From Phycomyces blakesleeanus NRRL 1555(-) (taxonomy: Eukaryota; Mucoromycota; Mucoromycetes; Mucorales; Phycomycetaceae): a DNA stretch of 64,000 nucleotides. The stretch lies in assembly GCF_001638985.1 (NCBI RefSeq), contig NW_017265137.1:280326-344325 (forward strand). The letters are read 5' to 3'. Numbering within the stretch: position 1 is the first letter of the stretch; each line of letters opens with the position of its first letter. The notes under the pieces are model-generated. The model was given only the letters and a program-made list of their open reading frames with translations. It did no database searches and was not told the DNA's origin. The translations under genes and the position numbers were made by a program. Positions 1 through 11,589 of the stretch are shown here, piece by piece.

Positions 1-1380
1 ACCGTACATAGAATTATCAAAAGCTATGGCATATATCTCGAGATAGGCTATACAATTGTCACAATGATTGTCTAGTGGCCAGGCCTAGGCTCTCATACGC
101 TTCTCAAACAGTCCTCCAAATACACCGATTATTTCTTTGACTCATCCTATCTGGTTTTGGAATGATCATAATATATATGCCACTTGATCCAATATAGTAC
201 TGTATTGTGGCTCTTATCACAAGCTTGATCACATATTCTCTTATTGCCCTGAGTGCAAGTCTCTTATATATGAAAAATGCAATATATCTAAACATATCTG
301 CAATTGCTTTCTTGAGAGCAATCATGCACTTAAGCGCACTAAATACAACCTGTCAGATGACTCTGAAACTGAGAATTATAGTAAGGATTGCTCTGAGGTA
401 TTTGAGATTCTTTATGAGCTAATATCTCAATATTGAGAAAAGTAGATACTGTGAGAGTATTATTTATTAAAGAGCTAAAACGACAAAGAATTGTATATAC
501 TATTATTCAAATCCCTTGTAATTCATATTTCTGTTGTGTAATTATCGGCTTACACTGTATAATTGTGTAGTGTACATGCACTTGGTGTGTAAAAGTTTAT
601 GGGATTGTTAACTTCCCACGTTTATTACCGAGAATAAACCAGAGTCTTGTCGTGGAGTCTATAATCTACTTAATTGTAGCGTGTATACCACAGTAATGAC
701 GATTCTATAATAACAGGGCATAGTGTCTCATTTAGATATGCACTTAAGGTTGTTTTAGTGATTATATTTACAGACAGATGAAGCAATACTTTGGCAAAAT
801 TTACACTTTACAAAGAGAAATACCATAAAATGATAATATCATTTTATCTTTATTAAGTAATATAATATTTCCTTTTTTTTAAGCTTATTCCTTTTGCTTT
901 GCTTTGCTTTGCTTTTAATTTAATAGTGTTTTAATACTAGAGAAAGCCAGGGTTTTAGATTTGAATGTCGAAATTACTTCTAAAAAATATTAATTTGACT
1001 TGCATTATATACATAAGTTTCTAAAAAGAAAAGATAGTGCCAATCTATAGAACAAATAAAGTCAAGTTATATATAGATATAAATATATATAAGTTCATAT
1101 TAGCTACAAACTTATCAGCTTTGTTCTATACTATTGCCATAATTATCAATATATATAGATAAAAATACTATATACGTATAATGTAATACATAGTTTTCCA
1201 TTGATATCAACAATCTTACTAAGTATTTACTGTCAATAATATATACTTGTTGGTCATTTAAAAATTGTAAAAGAAAATATCAAGAAACTGAAATATATGT
1301 CAAATCATAAGAACTTTACTTCTTTATTACCAATTTATTAAATGACTAAATTAAAGAAAATATGTGAAAAGATAAAATAT

Positions 1381-1776
1381 CAAATTCTTAGTTCACCATT
1401 TTGCCAAAAAAATATATATAGCAAAAGTGGATCCATCCCCCTCAGGACGAAGACCTGATTTGACGGCGAAGGGGAAAAAATGAGCTGGTTGCTCTCTTTA
1501 CAAGAAAGAGTGATATGGAAAACAGAGGCAAGGTCAGGCAGCGCTGCACGTCAGCATACACCATTCCAAACTAACAGATGTTCTCAGAATAATACTTTCC
1601 GCACCACATTGCGCATATATACAACCAACTCGTCTGGACACTTGCGCAGGAAACTGCCAGTGAGATACGCCAATAAAGACCGTAAAGCACAGTACAAGAG
1701 ATCATTCGTGCATTCTCTCTTGTAGGTCCAGAATAAAGAAACGTAAGCTCGCCTGGGAACGAAACGCCCAGAGAGT
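1381..1776 (+). repeat. ~390-bp direct repeat, copy A (mirror copy at 7077-7472)
   Basis: It aligns along its whole length with copy B at 1880-2268. Both begin with the same lead-in (caaattcttagttcacca) and end in a GGGAACNAAACGCCCAGA segment. Substitutions and small indels are scattered, so the pair is clearly older than the palindrome. A conceptual reading contains SPSGRRPDLTAK, but this copy has an in-frame stop shortly afterwards (TGA after KGKK). It is richer in GC than the flanking DNA. It looks like a decayed piece of a dispersed element, as a related peptide recurs at 12730-13047. The element family is not recognised. Confidence 0.75.
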
Positions 1777-1879
1777 CGACACTAGCAAAATAAGTATACT
1801 TTGTACTTGCATTTTTGGTGGAACAATGCTTACCGGAAATTTTCATGTCCGAGACGGATACTTTGGCGAGAGAGAATGT

Positions 1880-2268
1880 CAAATTCTTAGTTCACCACTT
1901 TGCCAAAAAAAAACAAAAAAGTGGATCCATCCCCCTCAGGACGAAGACCTGATTTGACGGCGAAGGGGAAAAAGGAGTTTGTTGCTCTCTCTCCAGGAAA
2001 GAGTGGTATGGAAAACAGAGGCAAGTTCAAGCAGCGCTGCACGTTAGCATACACCTTCCGAGCCAACGGATGTTTTCTAGATCAACGGTTTCCACACCGC
2101 ATCGCACATAATCACAACCAACTCGTCTGGACACTTGCGCAGGAAGCTGCCAGTGAGATATGCCAATAAAGACAGTAAAACACAGTACAAGAGATCATTC
2201 GTGCATTCACTCTTGTAGGTCCAGAATAAAGAAAGCTAATCCGATCTGGGAACTAAACGCCCAGACAA
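1880..2268 (+). repeat. ~390-bp direct repeat, copy B (mirror copy at 6585-6973)
   Basis: This is the second, diverged copy of the repeat at 1381-1776, placed about 100 bp downstream in the same orientation. The reading frame from 1900 to 2169 remains open for 89 codons and contains the SPSGRRPDLTAK motif, but it has no recognisable domain. I regard it as a relic of a repeat and not as a gene. Confidence 0.75.
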
Positions 2269-2809
2269 GAGATTCAAAGTAGAGTAAGTATATATGTTAT
2301 GGTTTTGACCGTGTGAGTGTGTGAAATAATATTTGTCTCCAGCCGCCAATACTATGAGATTAGCGACTTTTTTACCAGATAAACGGAAATAGCAGTAAAG
2401 AAAAATCCTTTACCAATAAACAGCAGAAATCTGGGGAAGGATTTTTAGAAGGATTTTTTCAATAATATATCAATGTAAAAATAAAATACGGAGAATAAGT
2501 ATCAGAGCCGGCGTAAAAGAAGAAAAAACTTTTTTCAAAAATTCTTGTAAAAAAAAAACTTACCAAATAGTATCGGAAAGATAATACTTTAGAAACAGCA
2601 AGAAGTACACATATATCAATAAAGTTTGACTAATATATGTATGTTATACTCATAAAGACAGATGTCAGTAAATTTTGAAAAGAAAGATATTTTATATAGA
2701 GAAAATAAAAGAAATATATTACCAAAAACTTCTTGTGCCGAAGATATATGCTGCAAAGACTGACGGAGATATATTGAGAGATACTCTCAAAGTAGAAATA
2801 GAAGATAAA

Positions 2810-3080
2810 CAGAGAGAGATGCAGAGAGAGATGCAAAGAGAGAGATATACAGAGAGATATACAGAGAGATATACAGGGAGATATACAGAGAGATATACAG
2901 GGAGATATACAGAGAGATATACAGGGAGATATACAGGGAGATATACAGAGAGGTATACAGGGAGGTATACAGAGAGAGAGAGATGCAGATAGGTATACAG
3001 AGAGGTATACAGAGAGAGATCCAGAGAGGTATACAGAGAGGTATACAGAGAGAGATCCAGAGACAAAGATATAGAGAGAG
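2810..3080. repeat. 12-bp tandem minisatellite (mirror copy at 5773-6043)
   Basis: A unit close to AGAGAGATATAC or AGGGAGATATAC repeats in register for about 20 units, degenerating at both ends into GAGAGA-rich sequence. Because 12 is divisible by three, both strands stay open and give artificial ORFs rich in ERYT/GRYT or SVYL/PVYL. These peptides are a consequence of the tandem repeat and are not supported as proteins. There are no unique spacers, so it is not CRISPR-like. Confidence 0.9.
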
Positions 3081-4192
3081 AAATAGACCGAGAGTTAATT
3101 CAAAGATAAAAGAGAGAGATAGAGAGATGAGGTTTGGCCAAGTTATTGTTGCTGTTTATATAGACAATTATTTAAAAAAAAAATTAAAGAAAAAAAAGAA
3201 AAACGTGGTCACTGTACCGTGGTTTTTTTGTGGTGATGTGTGCAAAGACAGATCATTCCTTAAAATGTTATAGAATACAATAGAGTAATAAAGTACCTAG
3301 CACTTCCTTGAATACTCTTGAAAATAATTATTACAAAAATTACTTAGATGGAGAGTATCTGTTCATTTCCCCTCGAAAGAAATATATGAATTTTTTGATA
3401 TTACTCTTACGAGTAATGTGCTATGTTGTAATGTATTGTACTGTAAAAAATAGAAGATATACTCGCATCATTCTTCATATTAATTATATATCGGTGGATT
3501 ATATAAGTATTATATCTGAGAACGGTAGCCAAGTACTCAAGCATTATCTTGTATAATGTATTGTACATATACACTTTGTTAAACAATAAGATAAATAACA
3601 ATATCTTTGGCAAGCTAAATTATACCTCATTTTAGATAAGGTAATAATACATGAGATTATTACTATCAAAATAAATATTATATGGTATTTAGGGTACGAA
3701 AACTGATAGGCATAGTAATTATAAGAGATTTTCATGTAAAAAAAAAAAGCGCGATCCGGCAGTAATAGTTAATACATACAGCTGCAATGTTAACAACACT
3801 TTATCAGCTTTGTATATGAGTGCTGTCTCACATATATATCGCTTCTACAGGCAATTCCACCGATTAAAGAGGTGCTTTATAAAAAAAAGTTGAATAATAT
3901 CTATGCGAGCTTACATTTAATAAAAAAACGGAAAACAAAGAGTTCTTTTACAACGTTCTTTATATTACGTAAAAAGAGCTCATATATTAGCGTTTTTATT
4001 TTTGAATTAAGTATCAATTATTTGCACCTCTAGCCAATATTATAGGGATAGCTATTGATTTATATTTGATAGAAGGCAGGTGTAGACATAAATGTCAATA
4101 TTTATACTCTGTCATTAAGTAATATCTTTTGTACTCGGCTAATAAGCGTATATAAAAAATGTCTTATGGATAGACTTGAGAATGCAGCTCGC

Positions 4193-4660
4193 ACTCTATT
4201 GGTAGAAATACTTCTTGCGGCTACAATCACATAAAAAGAAGATACTTTGTACTCTGAAAACAGTTGTAAAACCGTTAAAGATTAGAGAATATATCCAATT
4301 TAGATTTTTATATCAATACTAGTAGTTAAAGTTTTTAAATATCAAATGGAAGACACCTACTATTAATTTTTCATTAGACATGAGTATATAAGTAACGAAT
4401 GATATATTGACTGCGTTAAAACCTATCGGGTAAATTTACATAATTCTCTTGTACTTGTAATGCTCAGCATTTGATTATTAACTATGGAGCATTCTAGATG
4501 TCAGAATATACCCCACGTTATATTTAATTGAATGTACAAGAAGATTATGACATTATTATTGTTAAGAAAATAGTCGATTTTTTAGTAAATTCTTAACTGG
4601 TGCTAGGCTTTTTTTATCATAAGTGTATATATCACAGTAATAAGTTATCACTGATATGGA
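4193..4660. other. unique spacer of giant inverted repeat
   Basis: This 468-bp AT-rich stretch separates the two inverted arms and is not itself palindromic. I see no ORF, RNA gene or mobile-element end in it. Its size makes it too long for a simple hairpin loop left by a single fold-back ligation without trimming, and it is the only segment of the first 8.85 kb that occurs once. Confidence 0.9.
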
Positions 4661-7600
4661 GCGAGCTGCATTCTCAAGTCTATCCATAAGACATTTTTTA
4701 TATACGCTTATTAGCCGAGTACAAAAGATATTACTTAATGACAGAGTATAAATATTGACATTTATGTCTACACCTGCCTTCTATCAAATATAAATCAATA
4801 GCTATCCCTATAATATTGGCTAGAGGTGCAAATAATTGATACTTAATTCAAAAATAAAAACGCTAATATATGAGCTCTTTTTACGTAATATAAAGAACGT
4901 TGTAAAAGAACTCTTTGTTTTCCGTTTTTTTATTAAATGTAAGCTCGCATAGATATTATTCAACTTTTTTTTATAAAGCACCTCTTTAATCGGTGGAATT
5001 GCCTGTAGAAGCGATATATATGTGAGACAGCACTCATATACAAAGCTGATAAAGTGTTGTTAACATTGCAGCTGTATGTATTAACTATTACTGCCGGATC
5101 GCGCTTTTTTTTTTTACATGAAAATCTCTTATAATTACTATGCCTATCAGTTTTCGTACCCTAAATACCATATAATATTTATTTTGATAGTAATAATCTC
5201 ATGTATTATTACCTTATCTAAAATGAGGTATAATTTAGCTTGCCAAAGATATTGTTATTTATCTTATTGTTTAACAAAGTGTATATGTACAATACATTAT
5301 ACAAGATAATGCTTGAGTACTTGGCTACCGTTCTCAGATATAATACTTATATAATCCACCGATATATAATTAATATGAAGAATGATGCGAGTATATCTTC
5401 TATTTTTTACAGTACAATACATTACAACATAGCACATTACTCGTAAGAGTAATATCAAAAAATTCATATATTTCTTTCGAGGGGAAATGAACAGATACTC
5501 TCCATCTAAGTAATTTTTGTAATAATTATTTTCAAGAGTATTCAAGGAAGTGCTAGGTACTTTATTACTCTATTGTATTCTATAACATTTTAAGGAATGA
5601 TCTGTCTTTGCACACATCACCACAAAAAAACCACGGTACAGTGACCACGTTTTTCTTTTTTTTCTTTAATTTTTTTTTTAAATAATTGTCTATATAAACA
5701 GCAACAATAACTTGGCCAAACCTCATCTCTCTATCTCTCTCTTTTATCTTTGAATTAACTCTCGGTCTATTTCTCTCTCTATATCTTTGTCTCTGGATCT
5801 CTCTCTGTATACCTCTCTGTATACCTCTCTGGATCTCTCTCTGTATACCTCTCTGTATACCTATCTGCATCTCTCTCTCTCTGTATACCTCCCTGTATAC
5901 CTCTCTGTATATCTCCCTGTATATCTCCCTGTATATCTCTCTGTATATCTCCCTGTATATCTCTCTGTATATCTCCCTGTATATCTCTCTGTATATCTCT
6001 CTGTATATCTCTCTCTTTGCATCTCTCTCTGCATCTCTCTCTGTTTATCTTCTATTTCTACTTTGAGAGTATCTCTCAATATATCTCCGTCAGTCTTTGC
6101 AGCATATATCTTCGGCACAAGAAGTTTTTGGTAATATATTTCTTTTATTTTCTCTATATAAAATATCTTTCTTTTCAAAATTTACTGACATCTGTCTTTA
6201 TGAGTATAACATACATATATTAGTCAAACTTTATTGATATATGTGTACTTCTTGCTGTTTCTAAAGTATTATCTTTCCGATACTATTTGGTAAGTTTTTT
6301 TTTTACAAGAATTTTTGAAAAAAGTTTTTTCTTCTTTTACGCCGGCTCTGATACTTATTCTCCGTATTTTATTTTTACATTGATATATTATTGAAAAAAT
6401 CCTTCTAAAAATCCTTCCCCAGATTTCTGCTGTTTATTGGTAAAGGATTTTTCTTTACTGCTATTTCCGTTTATCTGGTAAAAAAGTCGCTAATCTCATA
6501 GTATTGGCGGCTGGAGACAAATATTATTTCACACACTCACACGGTCAAAACCATAACATATATACTTACTCTACTTTGAATCTCTTGTCTGGGCGTTTAG
6601 TTCCCAGATCGGATTAGCTTTCTTTATTCTGGACCTACAAGAGTGAATGCACGAATGATCTCTTGTACTGTGTTTTACTGTCTTTATTGGCATATCTCAC
6701 TGGCAGCTTCCTGCGCAAGTGTCCAGACGAGTTGGTTGTGATTATGTGCGATGCGGTGTGGAAACCGTTGATCTAGAAAACATCCGTTGGCTCGGAAGGT
6801 GTATGCTAACGTGCAGCGCTGCTTGAACTTGCCTCTGTTTTCCATACCACTCTTTCCTGGAGAGAGAGCAACAAACTCCTTTTTCCCCTTCGCCGTCAAA
6901 TCAGGTCTTCGTCCTGAGGGGGATGGATCCACTTTTTTGTTTTTTTTTGGCAAAGTGGTGAACTAAGAATTTGACATTCTCTCTCGCCAAAGTATCCGTC
7001 TCGGACATGAAAATTTCCGGTAAGCATTGTTCCACCAAAAATGCAAGTACAAAGTATACTTATTTTGCTAGTGTCGACTCTCTGGGCGTTTCGTTCCCAG
7101 GCGAGCTTACGTTTCTTTATTCTGGACCTACAAGAGAGAATGCACGAATGATCTCTTGTACTGTGCTTTACGGTCTTTATTGGCGTATCTCACTGGCAGT
7201 TTCCTGCGCAAGTGTCCAGACGAGTTGGTTGTATATATGCGCAATGTGGTGCGGAAAGTATTATTCTGAGAACATCTGTTAGTTTGGAATGGTGTATGCT
7301 GACGTGCAGCGCTGCCTGACCTTGCCTCTGTTTTCCATATCACTCTTTCTTGTAAAGAGAGCAACCAGCTCATTTTTTCCCCTTCGCCGTCAAATCAGGT
7401 CTTCGTCCTGAGGGGGATGGATCCACTTTTGCTATATATATTTTTTTGGCAAAATGGTGAACTAAGAATTTGATATTTTATCTTTTCACATATTTTCTTT
7501 AATTTAGTCATTTAATAAATTGGTAATAAAGAAGTAAAGTTCTTATGATTTGACATATATTTCAGTTTCTTGATATTTTCTTTTACAATTTTTAAATGAC

Positions 7601-8852
7601 CAACAAGTATATATTATTGACAGTAAATACTTAGTAAGATTGTTGATATCAATGGAAAACTATGTATTACATTATACGTATATAGTATTTTTATCTATAT
7701 ATATTGATAATTATGGCAATAGTATAGAACAAAGCTGATAAGTTTGTAGCTAATATGAACTTATATATATTTATATCTATATATAACTTGACTTTATTTG
7801 TTCTATAGATTGGCACTATCTTTTCTTTTTAGAAACTTATGTATATAATGCAAGTCAAATTAATATTTTTTAGAAGTAATTTCGACATTCAAATCTAAAA
7901 CCCTGGCTTTCTCTAGTATTAAAACACTATTAAATTAAAAGCAAAGCAAAGCAAAGCAAAAGGAATAAGCTTAAAAAAAAGGAAATATTATATTACTTAA
8001 TAAAGATAAAATGATATTATCATTTTATGGTATTTCTCTTTGTAAAGTGTAAATTTTGCCAAAGTATTGCTTCATCTGTCTGTAAATATAATCACTAAAA
8101 CAACCTTAAGTGCATATCTAAATGAGACACTATGCCCTGTTATTATAGAATCGTCATTACTGTGGTATACACGCTACAATTAAGTAGATTATAGACTCCA
8201 CGACAAGACTCTGGTTTATTCTCGGTAATAAACGTGGGAAGTTAACAATCCCATAAACTTTTACACACCAAGTGCATGTACACTACACAATTATACAGTG
8301 TAAGCCGATAATTACACAACAGAAATATGAATTACAAGGGATTTGAATAATAGTATATACAATTCTTTGTCGTTTTAGCTCTTTAATAAATAATACTCTC
8401 ACAGTATCTACTTTTCTCAATATTGAGATATTAGCTCATAAAGAATCTCAAATACCTCAGAGCAATCCTTACTATAATTCTCAGTTTCAGAGTCATCTGA
8501 CAGGTTGTATTTAGTGCGCTTAAGTGCATGATTGCTCTCAAGAAAGCAATTGCAGATATGTTTAGATATATTGCATTTTTCATATATAAGAGACTTGCAC
8601 TCAGGGCAATAAGAGAATATGTGATCAAGCTTGTGATAAGAGCCACAATACAGTACTATATTGGATCAAGTGGCATATATATTATGATCATTCCAAAACC
8701 AGATAGGATGAGTCAAAGAAATAATCGGTGTATTTGGAGGACTGTTTGAGAAGCGTATGAGAGCCTAGGCCTGGCCACTAGACAATCATTGTGACAATTG
8801 TATAGCCTATCTCGAGATATATGCCATAGCTTTTGATAATTCTATGTACGGT
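4661..8852. repeat. right arm of giant inverted repeat
   Basis: This is the mirror copy of 1-4192. The last paired base is 8852, whose partner is base 1, so the pairing is cut by the window edge and not by an observed sequence change. Mirror copies of all internal features occur here: minisatellite near 5773-6043 and the direct-repeat pair at 6585-6973 and 7077-7472. No mismatch was noticed between arms, which implies very recent origin, ongoing gene conversion, or an assembly artefact. Confidence 0.97.
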
Positions 8853-8873
8853 TCTTATAGCTTTTATATTATC

Positions 8874-9023
8874 CTACATCAGAACCTTAGAGAGAAAGGT
8901 CTTGGTCAGTTCTACATTTGGTCCAAGAGATGGGAAACCATAAGTACTTTTGTCTTTAATCTTAATGCCTCCATTGGCATATTTTAAAGCTTCTTGTTCG
9001 CTCGTAATTACGATTTCTACCAT
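8874..9023 (-). CDS. possible 49-codon ORF, unrecognised
   Basis: A short open frame with an ATG start begins at 9023 and ends at a TAG at 8874. It begins MVEIVITSEQEALKYANGG and has a balanced amino-acid mix, unlike the AT-driven ORFs around it. It sits immediately outside the palindrome. No family is recognised. It could be the remnant of an exon of a larger gene interrupted by the palindrome junction at 8852, because the frame ends 22 bp from that junction. This is weakly supported. Confidence 0.25.
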   Translation of the reverse strand: MVEIVITSEQEALKYANGGIKIKDKSTYGFPSLGPNVELTKTFLSKVLM

Positions 9024-9468
9024 TGTGGGGCTTCAAATTTTCTGAACAATCACCATAGTAGCATTATTAACTTATTTAAGTGAGACATCAACAGCGGTGA
9101 GTTCATAAATTGATGTGTGTTTACACCTTGACGCTGGATGGAGAGTCAGCAATGATTCAATGCTCATTACAAAATACTTTCCAATTCGTTTCTATTTAAG
9201 TAATGCCCGCAAGATAGTTTGTACTGAGATGGAGATGGTCAGCAGGCGGAAGTTTGAACTCGTACATGTTAAACATGCCTGCCATGAGAACGACAATGTG
9301 TTAGGGTCTTTTGTAGCATTATTGGTCAAGAACAAGCAGTAAGCAGTCCATTAACTGTATTTGTACAATTAAAAAATATTTTTACTATTTTGAAATATTT
9401 TTATAGTTAGCTTATGCTCTATTGATTATAATATATACGAAATTGGAACTAGCTTGCTGCTAGTAATA

Positions 9469-9558
9469 TGTCTCTGTGAGATTCGAACTCACGCTCTTCC
9501 AATTAAGGTTGGAAAAACACCTGTCAAGCCAACTAAAAAGTTAACTATAGACTGAGAC
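9469..9558 (-). pseudogene. tRNA-like relic
   Basis: On the minus strand the sequence ends with a perfect T-arm (GTGAG, loop TTCGAAT, CTCAC) followed by a 3' acceptor half containing GAGAC. This pairs with GTCTC at the 5' end for five base pairs. A D-loop-like AGTTGG is present. An anticodon arm TTCCA/TGGAA encloses an eight-base loop containing CTT, which would be lysine-like, but the base before the anticodon is C and not U. The length of 90 nt and mismatches at the first and sixth acceptor pairs argue against a working tRNA. A decayed tRNA or the head of a tRNA-derived SINE is the likeliest reading. A run of 15 G at 9559-9573 abuts it. Confidence 0.4.
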
Positions 9559-9573
9559 GGGGGGGGGGGGGGG
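9559..9573. repeat. 15-nt poly-G run
   Basis: Fifteen consecutive G residues follow the tRNA-like segment directly. Such a run is rare in AT-rich DNA like this. It may be a genuine mononucleotide tract, with length uncertain because homopolymers are error-prone in sequencing. Confidence 0.9.
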
Positions 9574-9954
9574 AAGAAATCGAAAGACAAGGGCGAACTT
9601 CACTTTTTTAGGCAACGAAGACCGTATAAAGTTTGGAGACCCCGCCTTTTTCGTTTGGGATGAACGAGATTTTACCGTTCTAGAATTGGCATTATCAGGG
9701 TGTCTTTGCTTACGACTGCCTAGACAGTAATAAGCGAAAGACAATATATGGTGTCAAGTACAAAATTGTACAGAGAACGAGTAACATTGTTTCCAGCACA
9801 GAGTAATGACTTAAAGGCGTTCAATCAAAAACTCATTGAACAAGCACATCTTCGCGAAAACAGGATCAGAACACCGATTACGGGAGAGTGGAGGCTTGAA
9901 TAAAGTAATTTATCTTGCGAAAAAAAAAACTCCATTTGCTGTTACAATATCGGT

Positions 9955-10480
9955 TACTAGCTAGCAAGAAGTAGACCAGTACATCATGACAGTCGGACCA
10001 AACTCTATACTGACTCTTCTACTTGGGCTAAATAGGCGTCCCAACTTGTTAAATCAGTCATACCCCAGACACATGGATGCCTATCGCACGGGTTGAGTTG
10101 GTTTTATTATAGGTCAACTGCGTCGCTAGAACGTTCGGCTGTCAACCCATAAAAAACCAGTCTATCTGATCGTCTTTGAACCTCAACATCTGACATCAAT
10201 GGGGAGGAGAATATCAGGACTCATCCTCAGTCCGTTTGGCTTGTCATAGAGAGTGGTGGTATTTCATTGGCGCCCGGTGGCTCCCGCCTATGCTACACCT
10301 CTCTATGACGGATTGACCACGTTGTACCAAATGTCAGAATAGAGGAGACCAAAGTAAATCGGTGTTTCTTGCTAGCCGTTCCCAGAGCCATTAACTGGGT
10401 GTGGTTTGGTTGGCCGCTTTGGTTTTCACTGCAACGACATCACTAGAGGCTTTCTTGACAAGCTGCTGTCAAGGCTGACC
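9955..10480 (-). pseudogene. strongly diverged large-subunit rRNA-like sequence
   Basis: Read on the minus strand, several segments follow eukaryotic 25S/28S rRNA in the correct order. The clearest is near 10255-10310, where CATAGAGAGGTGTAGCATAG and GGCGCCAATGAAATACCACC match the conserved block before and within the stretch ending in GAAATACCAC. Upstream lie counterparts of the GGGAACGG and CTCTAG..TGACATT elements. Downstream, near 10115-10165, lie counterparts of ACTGG..AGTCAAGCGTTC.TAGCGAC, and near 9985-10010 of GGGTTTAGACCGTCGTGA. The whole spans what would be domains IV to VI, but it is shortened. Core positions are altered: the highly conserved AAGACCCTGTTGAGCTT region is barely recognisable. 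It is therefore probably non-functional. Its degree of divergence is far beyond that expected of a recent rDNA pseudogene of the same genome. Confidence 0.7.
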
Positions 10481-11589
10481 CTTTCGGGCCAGACTTTATT
10501 TTTACTATTAACTGCGCGATGTTAGTAAGAGTTTCAATGAAATAAGGGTATATTTTTTATTTTGTGATTACTTACATTCACTTCTTGAGAAAATACATTT
10601 AGGTAAATGTCAAAAGTAACATTACTACAAATTACATTAATAAATTCATCGTAATTAGCATAACATGTGTGAAATGTACTTTCTTTAATGATTTTGTTAC
10701 TTACATGAATATTTCTCTGTGTTGTGTTTATGAGAAAGGCGAGTTTTCTTTCCCTCGCACTGAAGAGCCATTTTTCTATACGCGTGAGTGAATACGCAAG
10801 ATATGACGTAAACACTAATCGTCTAATAGAATAATTCCACATATTGGCGTGTGATATCTATGTGGCTTATTGTTTATATATAATTATTCCATGTGTCAAT
10901 CCTTTGAGAAGCAAGCTTTCTGCATGAAGAAGAACAATAAAGTAGTGAAGCTTTCTGTTAGCAAAGAAGAACCCAAAATGGAAATTTAAAGGTAGTACTC
11001 AGGTACCAGCACGTTTAAGAGCCTATTAAAGACGAGCTTAAAACATATAAAAAGAAGTTCTGTGACCTTGTGCTTCTATTGTGTAGCCAGTCCCATCTTC
11101 CCATTTTACGTAACAGAAACAACAACAGAATTAGCAGCAGAAGAAACTACTAGAATATTATATCAGTATATATCGTAGAGCTGTAGAATATAACTTGTAT
11201 GATTTCCAAGCAGAATGTTTTTATCGAGAGCTGGTGATACCTCTTTATCTCATATTTAAGTCTCGGGTCGTGAAATTAAGCTGTAATATAAAAAAAAAAG
11301 TGATCCAGTTTGCTTTTTACAAAAGCCAAGGTTTCACAATGAATTGTTTTTCAACATTATAATCCGTTTGGTTAAAATGCTAAAAACCTCAATATATAAT
11401 CACACATATTTTCTCAAAATCTGTGGGGTTAATCCTGATGTATTTGTGCTGATGTTTCAAATATATTGCCAAAAGCATACAAGTGCTTCTTTCTTCTTTT
11501 CCACAAAATTCCAAACTCTTGAAATCAAATAAAAAGCTATTATAAAGTACAAGGCAAACTGGTTATTATTATTTTTAAAAATCATTTCA

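Larger units (their letters stand above)
1..4192. repeat. left arm of giant inverted repeat
   Basis: This arm is the reverse complement of 4661-8852. Every position i that I checked pairs with 8853-i, from the first base of the window to 4192, and all short ORFs have exact mirror twins. The inner boundary is sharp: 4192/4661 pair but 4193/4660 do not. The arm is AT-rich and holds no convincing gene; all ORFs are under 120 codons and low-complexity. It contains a (CTTTG)n run near 892-916, a diverged direct-repeat pair at 1381-1776 and 1880-2268, and a 12-bp minisatellite near 2810-3080. Because the arm begins at base 1, its true outer end may lie outside the window. Confidence 0.97.

Noticed and set aside
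2810..3080. CRISPR-like array
   Set aside because: The units are contiguous 12-mers with no unique spacers, in a eukaryotic sequence.
2675..3273. ERYT/GRYT and SVYL repeat proteins encoded on both strands, and their mirror copies
   Set aside because: They are forced by a 12-bp tandem repeat that leaves all frames open; no non-repetitive domain is attached.
10534..10842. 102-codon minus-strand ORF after the LSU-like relic
   Set aside because: Composition follows the local AT bias, there is no domain, and no splice partners restore similarity to any family I know.
10850..11107. Possible solo LTR (starts TGTGATATC, ends GTAACA, followed by a Q-rich PBS-like region)
   Set aside because: No target-site duplication and no second copy in the window; TG..CA ends occur by chance in AT-rich DNA.
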